Made by a program: the position numbers and the translations under genes | Shown: one piece after another, positions 25,895 through 34,259 of the stretch | Layout: each line of letters opens with the position of its first letter | Position numbering within the stretch: position 1 is the first letter of the stretch | Notes under the pieces: model-generated | What the model was told of the DNA's origin: nothing | Database searches by the model: none | Seen by the model: only the letters and a program-made list of their open reading frames with translations | Origin: Fodinisporobacter ferrooxydans | Lineage (GTDB): Bacteria; Bacillota; Bacilli; Tumebacillales; MYW30-H2 | Length of the DNA: 64,000 nt | Direction of reading: 5' to 3' | NCBI RefSeq assembly: GCF_022818495.1 | Contig: NZ_CP089291.1 | Location: 4,667,501 to 4,731,500, forward strand

Positions 25895-27007
25895 GTGTCT
25901 GATTTTAAACCAGGTTTAGAAGATGTAGTAATTGGCTACAGCAGTGTTTGTTTCTTGGACGGTATCGAGGGAAGACTTTTATATCGCGGCTATGATATCG
26001 CATATCTTGCGGAAAAAACTTCATTTGAAGATGTCGTGTATCTGTTGTTGAATGGCGTTTTGCCATCTGCCGAAGAAAGTGAAACATTTCGTGCAGAAAT
26101 GGCTGCACAGCGCACGTTGCCCAAAAGCATCATTGATTTGATTCGATTGATCCCAATTGATACACATCCAATGGATGCATTGCGGACAGCAATCTCTTTC
26201 TTGGGAACAACGGAAGAACCTGTTCTCAATACGTCTCCGGATCGCATACAGCGCGTAATTCGCGGCATTTCCGCCTCTGCCACGATTGTCGCGGCACTCA
26301 ACCGCGTTCGTCAAGGATTGGAAATTGTCGAGCCTCGCCAAGATCTGTCACATGCCGGTAATTTCCTATACATGATGACAGGCAAGGAACCTTCTTCCGA
26401 ACATACAAAATTAATGGACGTTGCCTTGATTTTGCATGCGGATCATGAATCGAACGCATCCACGTTTGCCGCTCGTGTAACTGCTTCCACTCTCTCTGAT
26501 TATTATTCAGCGATCGTCACTGGCATCGGAACATTGAAAGGTCCGTTGCACGGCGGAGCAAATGAAGCAGTCATGCACTCCTTGCTGGAAATTCAAACGA
26601 TTGACAATGTCATTCCATATGTCGATGAAAAATTGGAAAAGAAAGAAAAGATCATGGGATTCGGTCATCGCGTATATAAGACATATGACCCGCGCGGACT
26701 GATTTTGAAAAAGCTTTCTGCGCAAATCGGCGATCAGTTGGGTGAGCGCAAATGGTTTGACATGTCAGTGAAAATGGAAGAATATGTTCGTGACCGGAAA
26801 GGATTGTACTGCAATGTCGATTTCTATTCCGCTTCCGTATACTATCTCATGGGATTGCCGATTGAAATGTTTACGCCGATTTTCTTCGTCAGTCGCGTTG
26901 CGGGCTACACTGCACATATTCTTGAGCAATGGGAAAATAACCGTATCTTCCGGCCGCGTCTTGAATACAATGGACCGATTCATTCAACAGAAATAACAAG
27001 CAAGTAA
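25895..27007 (+). CDS. citZ: Citrate synthase
   Basis: The 370-residue type II citrate synthase condenses oxaloacetate and acetyl-CoA in the TCA cycle. Catalytic motifs are visible: HADHESNASTFAARV, GPLHGGANEAVM (active-site His), GFGHRVYKTYDPR (active-site His) and NVDFYSASVYYLMG (active-site Asp). The start is the GTG at 25895 after GGGAGG, which yields the usual N-terminus. It is monocistronic with a terminator behind. A 2-methylcitrate synthase cannot be excluded from sequence, but no prp genes are nearby. Confidence 0.92.
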   Translation: MSDFKPGLEDVVIGYSSVCFLDGIEGRLLYRGYDIAYLAEKTSFEDVVYLLLNGVLPSAEESETFRAEMAAQRTLPKSIIDLIRLIPIDTHPMDALRTAISFLGTTEEPVLNTSPDRIQRVIRGISASATIVAALNRVRQGLEIVEPRQDLSHAGNFLYMMTGKEPSSEHTKLMDVALILHADHESNASTFAARVTASTLSDYYSAIVTGIGTLKGPLHGGANEAVMHSLLEIQTIDNVIPYVDEKLEKKEKIMGFGHRVYKTYDPRGLILKKLSAQIGDQLGERKWFDMSVKMEEYVRDRKGLYCNVDFYSASVYYLMGLPIEMFTPIFFVSRVAGYTAHILEQWENNRIFRPRLEYNGPIHSTEITSK

Positions 27008-27034
27008 GCAACAGCGCAAACCAGTTCCTGACAG

Positions 27035-27060
27035 ACCGGCAAATAGCCGGTTTGTTTTCT
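27035..27060 (+). terminator. Intrinsic terminator of citrate synthase
   Basis: ACCGGC (27035-27040) and GCCGGT (27046-27051) with a 5-nt loop, then TTGTTTTCTTC. Confidence 0.85.
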
Positions 27061-27098
27061 TCTATCTACCGGTATTGAATATAGGAGGCTTTAACATC

Positions 27099-27488
27099 AT
27101 GACTTTTTACGAAGGACAAACACCCTATGAAGCGATCGGCGGCGCAGAAACAATTGGCAAGCTTGTCGATGCATTTTACAAGCGCGTCATTGAGCATCCC
27201 GACTTAAAACCCATTTTCCCGGAAGATATTATGCCCGTGCGGGACAAGCAATACCTGTTCCTTACGCAATTTTTCGGCGGTCCGCATTTGTATTCCGACA
27301 AATACGGAAATCCGATGATGCGTGCCCGTCACTTGCCATTTCCGATTACCCCAAAACGGGCGGAAGCATGGTTGTCCTGCATGACAAAAGCATTGGATGA
27401 AGCAGGCATAGAAGGATCGATGAAAGAGTTTATGTTTGCCCGGTTAAAACAAACCGCATACCATATGGTCAATACGCCTGACGAATAA
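27099..27488 (+). CDS. Group II truncated haemoglobin
   Basis: The 129-residue globin begins MTFYEGQTPYEAIGG and is of the YjbI type. Conserved features are the GG turn before helix B, FFGGP, RARHLPFPI with the proximal-region His, and WLSCMTKALDEAG. The family binds heme and is implicated in O2/NO chemistry and peroxide resistance in Bacillus. ATG 27099 follows AGGAGG by 9 nt. The thioesterase gene follows after 56 nt, possibly co-transcribed. In Bacillus the homologue neighbours yjbH; that is not so here. Confidence 0.88.
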   Translation: MTFYEGQTPYEAIGGAETIGKLVDAFYKRVIEHPDLKPIFPEDIMPVRDKQYLFLTQFFGGPHLYSDKYGNPMMRARHLPFPITPKRAEAWLSCMTKALDEAGIEGSMKEFMFARLKQTAYHMVNTPDE

Positions 27489-27544
27489 ACGGAAAAAGTT
27501 ATCATACCGATTGGCGATTGACCGTATCTGAAGGAGACTTCACA

Positions 27545-27967
27545 ATGGATGTAACGTTGGAAATCATTGTCCGCTCGACAGAAATCGATGTGAATGGACA
27601 TGTAAATAATGCTAAATATCTGGAATATCTGGAATGGGGACGGGAAGAATGGTATGAGCAAAACCACTTGCCATATGACCGCTTTATTGCCATGGGAATA
27701 CAAACTGTAACTGTAAATATTACTATTAATTACCGACAAGAATGCCGGCAAAATGACAGACTCACCATCCATACAACGCCAGCCTCTTTAGGCAATACCA
27801 GCTATGTTTTAAAACAAGTCATCACAAATCAACGGGATGAAATCGTGGCTGATGCACTTGTTACAAGTGTAACAATGGATCTTCACACGCGCAAAAGCCG
27901 GCTTGTTCCACAAGAGCTGGCGCAGCTTTTTCCACGTACAGAAAACCGGGGATCCGGCAATCCATAG
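27545..27967 (+). CDS. Hotdog-fold acyl-CoA thioesterase (4HBT/YbgC-like)
   Basis: The 140-residue protein of the 4HBT superfamily would hydrolyse an acyl-CoA or acyl-ACP thioester. The N-terminal signature DVNGHVNNAKYLEYLEWGREEW contains the catalytic Asp and the HVNN motif, followed by the usual hotdog beta strands. ATG 27545 follows AAGGAG by 8 nt; the upstream in-frame ATG lacks one. The substrate is not evident. A terminator hairpin lies behind it. Confidence 0.85.
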   Translation: MDVTLEIIVRSTEIDVNGHVNNAKYLEYLEWGREEWYEQNHLPYDRFIAMGIQTVTVNITINYRQECRQNDRLTIHTTPASLGNTSYVLKQVITNQRDEIVADALVTSVTMDLHTRKSRLVPQELAQLFPRTENRGSGNP

Positions 27968-28002
27968 AAGTTTTGATTCCGGAGTTCAAATTCCATCAAG
28001 AA

Positions 28003-28052
28003 AACCCTCAAGCAGACTCGAGAGCGATCTTCAAGAGGGTTGTTATTTTTTT
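28003..28052 (+). terminator. Intrinsic terminator of the thioesterase
   Basis: AACCCTC (28003-28009) and GAGGGTT (28035-28041) with extra internal pairing, then GTTATTTTTTT. Confidence 0.75.
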
Positions 28053-28082
28053 GTGTTCCATTGCCGCCCATTTTCCATGCCG

Positions 28083-28301
28083 CTAGATACTGGAGAGAAA
28101 TGGGGAAACCCCTGCAAGTGTTTGATCATCGAGTTTGGCCAAAATTCCAAAAACTGCTTTTCTTGCACTTTCGTCATCCAGTTTTTTGGTCATCGACTTT
28201 GAAAGGCCGAACTGTTTCATGACTTGATCGACTTTTTCACGAGGCATTTTCACTAAATGCTGCTGCCAAATGGATTGTAATTGTTGTTCGCGTGAACTCA
28301 T
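28083..28301 (-). CDS. Hypothetical small helical protein, 72 residues
   Basis: An unrecognised cytosolic protein, largely helical and basic in the middle (VDQVMKQFGLSKSMTKKLDD). ATG 28301 follows GGGGGAG by 8 nt, a strong site, so it is likely real. It follows the Met/Pro-rich gene at 28389 by 87 nt on the same strand and may be co-transcribed. It faintly recalls short sporulation proteins, but not enough to assign. Confidence 0.6.
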   Translation of the reverse strand: MSSREQQLQSIWQQHLVKMPREKVDQVMKQFGLSKSMTKKLDDESARKAVFGILAKLDDQTLAGVSPFLSSI

Positions 28302-28388
28302 TTTTTATACTCCCCCTTTATCGTTAGTATTGCCTCCTTTCCTTCATGTATTTGTATCATTCGTATATTTGTACGATTCCCATTCGAA

Positions 28389-28931
28389 TTATTTCTTTTT
28401 TGTTTGCAGTTTTAATTTTCCTCTGGAATGATTTTTTCTTCCAGGAGTCATGTCTTGAATGGATATTTTGGCAGATGGATTGTTGCGTTGGTGTACGGCC
28501 GACATGACTTGATTCAGATGAGTTGCAGCAGTCGTATTGGATGGAGCCGGTTGCATCCATTTCGACAATTGATCCAGAAAAGACATTGATCCGAAAGGGC
28601 TGCGATTGGGGCGATTCGATTGCATCCCTTGTCTGGGCCGCTGCATCATCCACGGCGGCATATTCCCATTCATAAAAGGAAACGGCGATTGATTTTTAAA
28701 ATTGTTTCCCGACTGGAACGGAAACCAGGGATGCTCAAACGGAGAACTTCCCAGAGAATCATTTGTCTTCTGCTGTTTTGTATCTTTCCTCTGCGCAGGT
28801 ACATTTCCCAACCATGTACCGCCAAAAGGGGAGTGCATTTGATTCATCATCCCCATCAACTCTTTCATGTGATCAGACTGCAGCAGATTCATTGTCAGTG
28901 ATCCCATCCGCAGCAAATGTTTCAGATCCAT
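28389..28931 (-). CDS. Low-complexity Met/Pro/Gln-rich protein of unknown function
   Basis: The 180-residue protein has a helical N-terminus (MDLKHLLRMGSLTMNLLQSD) and a long middle rich in Pro, Phe, Met, Asn and Gln (NMPPWMMQRPRQGMQ), ending in a strongly basic tail (GRKNHSRGKLKLQTKKK). ATG 28931 follows AAGGAG by about 8 nt. No domain is recognisable. The composition resembles coat or spore-associated filler proteins (inference only). Confidence 0.6.
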   Translation of the reverse strand: MDLKHLLRMGSLTMNLLQSDHMKELMGMMNQMHSPFGGTWLGNVPAQRKDTKQQKTNDSLGSSPFEHPWFPFQSGNNFKNQSPFPFMNGNMPPWMMQRPRQGMQSNRPNRSPFGSMSFLDQLSKWMQPAPSNTTAATHLNQVMSAVHQRNNPSAKISIQDMTPGRKNHSRGKLKLQTKKK

Positions 28932-29035
28932 TCCACTCTCTCCTTCTCCCTGCAATACTATTTTAAACTATGCATGCAGCAGACAAGTCGTAGCAGACAA
29001 TCACCCATTTCTCCCCTTATTTTTATTTTTCTTTA

Positions 29036-29192
29036 AGAGGATGTTCAAAAAGTAGTCAAAACTCCACGGCGGATTGCTTTGCCGAATCCCCAAAAGGCTT
29101 ACTCATGTACCAAACACGTACACTCCGTCGCCTTTTCGTGCTTCGGCTTCGCACTCCTTGTGTCTTACTTAACCACTTTTTGAACACGCACT
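29036..29192. mobile_element. MITE-like element, longest copy
   Basis: About 157 bp bounded by terminal inverted repeats: left AGAGGATGTTCAAAAAGTAG, right the complement of CCACTTTTTGAACACGCACT. The interior holds a second imperfect palindrome (AAAAGGCT ... GCCTTTTCG). It contains no open frame. Shortened copies lie at 39830-39894 and 16481-16529, so this is a dispersed non-autonomous repeat family. Confidence 0.8.
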
Positions 29193-29220
29193 TTAAATAT
29201 TGTGTTGAAATCGTTACAAT

Positions 29221-29276
29221 TTGTTCAATAACTGTTGTTTGATTATAATGGATATTTATTTTGTCAACTATTATAA
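29221..29276 (+). promoter_or_regulatory. perR promoter with two Per-box-like operators
   Basis: TTGTTC (29221-29226) and TATAAT (29244-29249) are 17 bp apart. TTATAAT at 29243-29249 starts a 15-bp match (10 of 14) to the Per box, and a second imperfect box ending ATTATAA occupies 29262-29276. They fit autoregulation by the encoded PerR. Confidence 0.6.
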
Positions 29277-29301
29277 TAAAGCTAGCGAAAGGAGAATTTA
29301 T

Positions 29302-29763
29302 ATGGAACTTTCCCGTGATTATTCGATTGATCCTGTCTTGTTGTTAAAAGAATATGGTTTGCGGATTACACCGCAACGGATTTCGATTTTGTCTCATATG
29401 AATCAATACAAAATGCATCTGACTGCAGAGCAAATTTATCATGCGATCAAAGATGAATTTCCGTCTTTAAGTGTTGCAACGGTTTATAATACATTAAAAG
29501 CGTTTATCGATGCCGGTTTTGTGAAAGAATTACGGGTCGGCGATCATGCCAGCAAATTCGACTTGAATCTGATTCCACATCATCATCTGGTTTGTGAAAA
29601 ATGTGGTCATATCGAAGACTTTCACTTTATCGACTTACCCATTGATAAAATTGCGAATATGCATAATTTTCATGTTCGCCATTATCATTTGGAAATTAAT
29701 GGACTATGTGCGAATTGTCAAGAAGGGCATCCCTCTTACATTCATCAAAATCAGATTTCCTAA
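29302..29763 (+). CDS. perR: Peroxide-responsive Fur-family repressor PerR
   Basis: The 153-residue dimeric metalloregulator has a winged helix at about 10-85 (YGLRITPQRISILSHM, SVATVYNTLKAF as recognition helix) and a C-terminal dimerisation domain. The regulatory-metal ligands of PerR can be matched: the His in KMHLTAEQIY, Asp in SKFD, the two His in PHHHLVC, and an Asp in EDFHFID, where Fur has Glu. Both structural CxxC pairs (CEKC, CANC) are present. ATG 29302 follows AAAGGAG. Promoter boxes suggest autorepression. No katA or ahpC is adjacent. Confidence 0.9.
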   Translation: MELSRDYSIDPVLLLKEYGLRITPQRISILSHMNQYKMHLTAEQIYHAIKDEFPSLSVATVYNTLKAFIDAGFVKELRVGDHASKFDLNLIPHHHLVCEKCGHIEDFHFIDLPIDKIANMHNFHVRHYHLEINGLCANCQEGHPSYIHQNQIS

Positions 29764-29859
29764 CGTATTTTTGCTTATATTCTATGGGGGCTGTTCAATC
29801 ATTGAATATTCAAATGCCAGTAGTTGAAGGATTTTGTTGTTTTCTTTATTCTGCATTCC

Positions 29860-30037
29860 TTATTCTGCGTTCCGGATTTGCCGACGATAGAGAAATACTG
29901 CTGCAACAATCACAATCCCAATTGTGTAAAACACATATAGCGCAAAAAATCCTTTCCATCCATTTTTATGGAATTGGTTGCCGGCATACGCATATGCGAG
30001 CATGATCGGAAATTTTCCAAGCAGAGTTGCCGATATA
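29860..30037 (-). pseudogene. C-terminal relic of a TVP38/TMEM64 (DedA-like) membrane protein
   Basis: Directly behind the ytpB stop, in another frame, about 58 codons read as FISATLLGKFPIMLAYAYAG followed by a polar loop, a hydrophobic helix (FFALYVFYTIGIVIVAAVF) and a basic end YRRQIRNAE, stop at 29860. This is the characteristic tail of TVP38/TMEM64 proteins. Upstream in the same frame the ytpB end gives unrelated sequence and no start codon, so the N-terminal two thirds are gone. It was identified by reading the strand directly. Confidence 0.6.
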
Positions 30038-30044
30038 AAAGTTT

Positions 30045-31109
30045 CTACTTCCGCATGAAACGATACATTTGACTCCCAAAGTGGAAAAATCGTGCAACTT
30101 TTCCATACTTGCGGTACATCAGGCGAAGTTGCCGGGCTTCTGGCAAGTTGCGAGCTTTCATATCTGATAAATACAATCCCATTAACCCTTGTACAACCAA
30201 TTGATGAAAGGATGCATCCGGCAAATCCGATACATGCCTGCGAGTTTGGTCAACAATCCATTCGATCCGTTGAACCGTTTGTTCCCAATTCTCGTAATAG
30301 GAGACAAAGTTCAAATCCCCCCCTTTACGGTCCTCTTCCTGATCAATCAAATAATCCAACAAAATATGTACGGCACCCATCCAAGGAAAATAGCACTTCA
30401 CAACTTCTTCCGCCCGCTTGGGTGTCAGCGCAGGATTGGATGCCAATGCACAAAGTACAAAAACCCCAAGCGTCGAACCGGTTGCAGCTGCAAATTCCCA
30501 CCAATGAAAAGCAGGAGCGAGTTGTCTATGTTGTTCCCACCACTGTATCAATCGATTCTCTCGCTCCTCGATATTCACATGTTTATGTGTCTGCAATTCG
30601 CTGTACAATACGACAAGCTGCTCAACAGTTGTCTGTACCAACGAATAATGAGGGAATCTGCGCAGTACTGCCTGGCAATCTTCCACCAATCTGCACAAAT
30701 ATCCTCCATCATCTTGATCTTCGCGGTATCGATAGTAATGCCTTTTTGCAGGATTTACGGCAGGATTTACCGCATCTGTCATGGCAACATGCAATTGGCG
30801 AAAATCCTCCGGATCTAACGAAGTACTCCGGTCACACAAGTTGTCAAGGTAATCGCTGATTGTTTGAAACGCAACAATAAACCGTGACATGTCATCCATC
30901 GCGTCTTTTGCCAGCAGTACATAAACAGAACCGCCATCTGCATGAAATTGCTTGCTTCCCATACTTGCCAAGGCTTGCTTTCTCAATTCCGGATTGGGAA
31001 TTTGCAGCGCCAATTGATGATATTGATCAAACATACATTTTGCCCGCGGAAGAACATCACGAAAAATTAAATACAATAGTTTCGCCGCATCCCGTAACGT
31101 TTCAGCCAT
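30045..31109 (-). CDS. ytpB: Tetraprenyl-beta-curcumene synthase (YtpB, DUF2600)
   Basis: The 354-residue cytosolic class-I-like terpene synthase converts tetraprenyl diphosphate to tetraprenyl-beta-curcumene, a precursor of spore-membrane sesquarterpenes in Bacillus (family knowledge). Family features seen: QTISDYLDNLCDR with an Asp-rich first motif, FHWWEFAAATGSTLGVF, and ILLDYLIDQEEDRKGGDLNF, the DYxxDxEED metal site. ATG 31109 follows AAGGAG; upstream in-frame codons lack one. No sqhC-like cyclase is in the window. The GNAT gene lies just upstream on the same strand. Confidence 0.9.
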   Translation of the reverse strand: MAETLRDAAKLLYLIFRDVLPRAKCMFDQYHQLALQIPNPELRKQALASMGSKQFHADGGSVYVLLAKDAMDDMSRFIVAFQTISDYLDNLCDRSTSLDPEDFRQLHVAMTDAVNPAVNPAKRHYYRYREDQDDGGYLCRLVEDCQAVLRRFPHYSLVQTTVEQLVVLYSELQTHKHVNIEERENRLIQWWEQHRQLAPAFHWWEFAAATGSTLGVFVLCALASNPALTPKRAEEVVKCYFPWMGAVHILLDYLIDQEEDRKGGDLNFVSYYENWEQTVQRIEWIVDQTRRHVSDLPDASFHQLVVQGLMGLYLSDMKARNLPEARQLRLMYRKYGKVARFFHFGSQMYRFMRK

Positions 31110-31207
31110 GAATGTCTCCTTATCGTTGCCTGTCTTTTTCCTGCGTGTCATTCCTGAATAAGAATAGTAAATCATTTTTTCAATCGTATCAACAAGTGAA
31201 AATCCGC

Positions 31208-31795
31208 CTAACCGATGAACTTTTGCATACAAATTGTATTCATATACGGCGGTTCTGCATACGTAAACCCTAATTTTTCCGAAAATGCAATACACGGTTT
31301 ATTTGTTGCCTGAATAAATACTTCCAAAACCCGAATGCCATCTTGTTTCGCCTGATCTTCAATTTTCCTCATAACCTCTGTGCCTATGCCCTTTCGTTGC
31401 TTGGAATGGTCAATCACCAGAGAAGTAATATGGCGTTTTCCGCTATCGTCCGAGAAAAACGTATAATACCCGATTGGTTTGTTTTGATACAGCACCACGC
31501 GGGTCTGCTGCCCCATTTGCAGCAGTTGTTGGATCTGAAATGGCGTCAACGGCACACGATAGGCACTTTGGTAAATGGCTCCTAACTCCTTTTGTGTCAA
31601 ATCGACAATCCAGCTTGTATCATCCGGTTGATATGGGCGAAACGCCATTTCTAAAGAAGGATGAATTGTTTTCTTGACAGCCGTTTTCTTTTTGGCCTGT
31701 TGTTTAAAGCCAAGACCCTTTTTATTTGAACCAGTCAACTGTTTTGTTGCACTTTTTTTTCCGCTTGCTTTCAATCCGATCACCCTCTGACTCAT
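31208..31795 (-). CDS. GNAT-family N-acetyltransferase with Lys-rich N-terminal tail
   Basis: The 195-residue protein has a basic, low-complexity N-terminus (about 1-45, many Lys) and a GNAT domain (about 50-195). Motif A is SLVIDHSKQRKGIGTEVMRK (acetyl-CoA pyrophosphate loop Q-R-K-G-I-G), followed by LEVFIQATNKPCIAFSEKLGF typical of motif B. Substrate unknown. ATG 31795 lies 10 nt after AGAGG, and that site is in the right arm of a perfect 33-bp palindrome, so initiation may be repressed by RNA structure. The tail could bind nucleic acid (inference). Confidence 0.85.
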   Translation of the reverse strand: MSQRVIGLKASGKKSATKQLTGSNKKGLGFKQQAKKKTAVKKTIHPSLEMAFRPYQPDDTSWIVDLTQKELGAIYQSAYRVPLTPFQIQQLLQMGQQTRVVLYQNKPIGYYTFFSDDSGKRHITSLVIDHSKQRKGIGTEVMRKIEDQAKQDGIRVLEVFIQATNKPCIAFSEKLGFTYAEPPYMNTICMQKFIG

Positions 31796-31800
31796 GTCAA

Positions 31801-31833
31801 ATCATCCTCTGACATACTATGTCAGAGGATGAT
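31801..31833. promoter_or_regulatory. Perfect 33-bp palindrome covering the GNAT ribosome binding site
   Basis: Sixteen-base arms (31801-31816, 31818-31833) surround a single central base. On the minus strand it follows bioB and ends 5 nt before the GNAT start; one arm contains AGAGG. It could be a bioB terminator without T-run, a protein operator, or an RNA hairpin limiting GNAT translation. Confidence 0.7.
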
Positions 31834-31879
31834 AGAAGGTACATATGTGGAGAATTTTTCAGTTTTGAATCCTCCAGTT

Positions 31880-32893
31880 TCAAATTCTGCTGTCCGATTC
31901 GATTTCAAAGCCCAAATCCACAATCAATTGCCAATCCTGTATAGGCCCTTGACCGGATGTTGTCAAATAATCACCTACGAAAATTGCATTTGCCGGATAA
32001 AAGCCAAATGCTTGCAGTTGGCGCAAATTGACTTCGCGTCCTCCGGATATGCGAATTTCCTTGGTCGGATTTACAAAACGCATCATAGCTAACAGTTTTA
32101 GACATTTTCGCGGATTTAATTCCTTTTTGCCAGCTAAAGGTGTGCCCTCAATTGGATTTAGAAAATTGCATGGAATCGAGTCTACATCTAATTCCTTTAG
32201 GGAAAAAGCAAGTTTCACGGCTTCCTCATCCGTTTCCCCCATTCCAAAAATGGCGCCCGAACATGGAGAAATCCCTGCATTCTTTGCGATTTCTACCGTA
32301 TTGACCCGATCATCGTATGTATGTGTCGTCGTGATATTTTTATAGTTTTCCGCACTTGTATTCAAATTATGGTTGTATCTTTCCACACCTGCCGCAACCA
32401 ATCGTTGGGCATGTTCCTCATTTAAAAATCCCAGGCAACAACAAATTTTTAAAGGCGTTGTTTCCCGAATTTCCTTTACAGCCGCTACAATTTCGTCAAT
32501 TTCCCGATTGCTTGGCTTGCGGCCGGAAGCGACAATACAATACGTGCCTGCTTTTCGCTTCATCGCTTCTTCTGCTCCCGCGAGAATGGACTTTCTGTCC
32601 AATAAGGAATACTTTTCAATAGGAGCATCAGAAACGCTTGATTGCGAACAATATCCGCAATCTTCCGGACAGAGTCCGGATTTTACATTCATGATCATAT
32701 TTAATTTTACTTTTTTCCCAAAATACTGTTTGCGAATCTGAAACGATGCCTGAAGAATATCCAGCAGCTCATCATCATCTGCTCGCAGAATGGATAACGC
32801 TTCGTCAAATGCAATCCCTTGTCCATCCAAGACGCGGTTTGCCAATTCTCCCCAACGGACACTTTGTTGCGGTTGCCCCACTGCTGTTTCCAT
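31880..32893 (-). CDS. bioB: Biotin synthase
   Basis: The 337-residue radical-SAM enzyme inserts sulfur into dethiobiotin. The radical-SAM cluster motif is C75-x3-C79-x2-C82 (GLCPEDCGYCSQS). Family signatures include YCIVASGRKPSNREID, RYNHNLNTSAENY and ISGGREVNLRQLQ. Length is normal. ATG 32893 follows GAGGAG. No other bio genes accompany it, so the rest of the pathway must lie elsewhere or dethiobiotin is imported. A sigma-A promoter sits directly upstream. Confidence 0.95.
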   Translation of the reverse strand: METAVGQPQQSVRWGELANRVLDGQGIAFDEALSILRADDDELLDILQASFQIRKQYFGKKVKLNMIMNVKSGLCPEDCGYCSQSSVSDAPIEKYSLLDRKSILAGAEEAMKRKAGTYCIVASGRKPSNREIDEIVAAVKEIRETTPLKICCCLGFLNEEHAQRLVAAGVERYNHNLNTSAENYKNITTTHTYDDRVNTVEIAKNAGISPCSGAIFGMGETDEEAVKLAFSLKELDVDSIPCNFLNPIEGTPLAGKKELNPRKCLKLLAMMRFVNPTKEIRISGGREVNLRQLQAFGFYPANAIFVGDYLTTSGQGPIQDWQLIVDLGFEIESDSRI

Positions 32894-32923
32894 TACATTT
32901 CTCCTCTCCATCTCCCAATTTCC

Positions 32924-32952
32924 ATTATACTCCAATTTACGCATGGAAACAA
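32924..32952 (-). promoter_or_regulatory. bioB sigma-A promoter
   Basis: On the minus strand TTGTTT (complement of 32947-32952) and TATAAT (complement of 32924-32929) are exactly 17 bp apart. A GGTTAACC palindrome lies just upstream at 32954-32961; it is only a half-match to known BirA operators. Confidence 0.65.
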
Positions 32953-33065
32953 TGGTTAACCCTGGCGCTTGACCCTGATGTTACATTATAACTCTTACGC
33001 CGGTACCATATCTAGATATGCCACAGGAATCAGTCTCTCCGGGCACTAAAGCGCCAAGTTTTGCC

Positions 33066-33950
33066 TCATATCGATTTTGTTAGTATTTCAACAAATGCTT
33101 GTGCTGCTTTTGACAGATATCTCCCTTTTTTATATGCACAAATCAGCGTACGGGTCGGTTTTTCCGGCAGCAGTGCCAGGTAATGTGGCAGCAGCGGATC
33201 ACCGCTTCCTTGCTTTTTCACCATTTCCGGGACAAATGCGATCCCCATGCCTGCACCAACCAGCGACTGCACCGTATCGATATTGCTGCTTTCAAATATC
33301 ACATGCGGCTCAAATCCCGCCTGTGTGCAAATGTCGTGTGAAATCTGCCGAAATCCTTGTCCTTTTTTTAAAAAAATAAACGATTCATCTTTCAATTCTT
33401 TGACATCGACTTGCCCTTCTTTTGCCAACCGATGTTTGGCAGGAACAGCTAAACAAATCGCCTCGTCGACTAATGGGATCCAATCGAGTTGGCTCTGTTC
33501 CACCGGCAACGTCAAAAGGGCCAAGTCAGTCTTTCCTTTTGCCGTTAATTCTTCCAGGACAGCTGTTGTCTCCTCGATCAAGACAACTTCAATTCCCGGA
33601 TATTTGTCACAAAAGATCGACAGCACGGCTGGCAGAACATGGGAACCAGTCATCGGCAAGCTCCCCAAAATCAGTCGGCCGTTTTTCATATCAGCTAAAT
33701 CGCGCATTTCCGATTGAATTTGTTCTACCTTATCAAGTACTTGAGCTGCGTGCAAAACAAATCGTTCTCCGGCATATGTCGGCTCAAGAGGGGTATTTGT
33801 GCGGTCAAATAATTGAACACCTAATCCTTGCTCTAGTTTTGCCACTTGTTGACTTAATGAGGGCTGTGCAATGTGCAATGACTCGGCCGCTTTGGAGAAA
33901 CTTCGATGTTCCGCAACTTTTAAGGCATATAGAAGCTGGCGTAGTTCCAT
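33066..33950 (-). CDS. LysR-family transcriptional regulator
   Basis: The 294-residue protein has an N-terminal winged helix (MELRQLLYALKVAEHRSFSKAAESLHIAQPSLSQQVAKLE split here as helix-turn-helix at about 18-37) and a periplasmic-binding-like effector domain (about 90-290). Length is typical. ATG 33950 has AAAGGAG upstream at an unusually long spacing of 14 nt. It is divergent from leuC, and a T-N11-A box (TATAG-N7-CTATA at 34109-34125) lies between them, so it most likely regulates leuCD and itself (inference). Confidence 0.88.
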   Translation of the reverse strand: MELRQLLYALKVAEHRSFSKAAESLHIAQPSLSQQVAKLEQGLGVQLFDRTNTPLEPTYAGERFVLHAAQVLDKVEQIQSEMRDLADMKNGRLILGSLPMTGSHVLPAVLSIFCDKYPGIEVVLIEETTAVLEELTAKGKTDLALLTLPVEQSQLDWIPLVDEAICLAVPAKHRLAKEGQVDVKELKDESFIFLKKGQGFRQISHDICTQAGFEPHVIFESSNIDTVQSLVGAGMGIAFVPEMVKKQGSGDPLLPHYLALLPEKPTRTLICAYKKGRYLSKAAQAFVEILTKSI

Positions 33951-34108
33951 ATGTGTATATGTGTCTCCTTTGAAATATATGAAATCAATTCTGCTGATTC
34001 TATCCTGCATGCAATTTCATGCTCCGCTGGCAAGTGTGTTTTCTGCTATGAATACGTGCATGATCATGAAAATTCGCTATATAACCATGAAATACTTAAA
34101 AACACCTG

Positions 34109-34125
34109 TATAGGTAAAAACTATA
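34109..34125. promoter_or_regulatory. Candidate LysR-type operator
   Basis: TATAG and CTATA are separated by 7 bp, the T-N11-A dyad typical of LysR regulators. It lies in the 309-bp divergent region between the lysR-type gene and leuC. That region is otherwise very AT-rich, with no gene. Confidence 0.5.
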
Positions 34126-34259
34126 CCATATATAGATATTATATGTTAGATAAATAGTCGCAATTATGATACAAATATATTATAGTAAGAATGATCGATA
34201 TAATTTGAAAGTGCTAGATTCAAGTTTTATAAAAAGCAAACAAGGAGTGTAAGAAGACA

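Noticed and set aside
32954-32961. BirA operator at GGTTAACC upstream of bioB
   Set aside because: Only one half-site is present, without the second arm at the expected distance.
33007-33020. 14-bp palindrome CATATCTAGATATG between bioB and the lysR-type gene
   Set aside because: Perfect but short and AT-rich; no promoter or regulator links to it.
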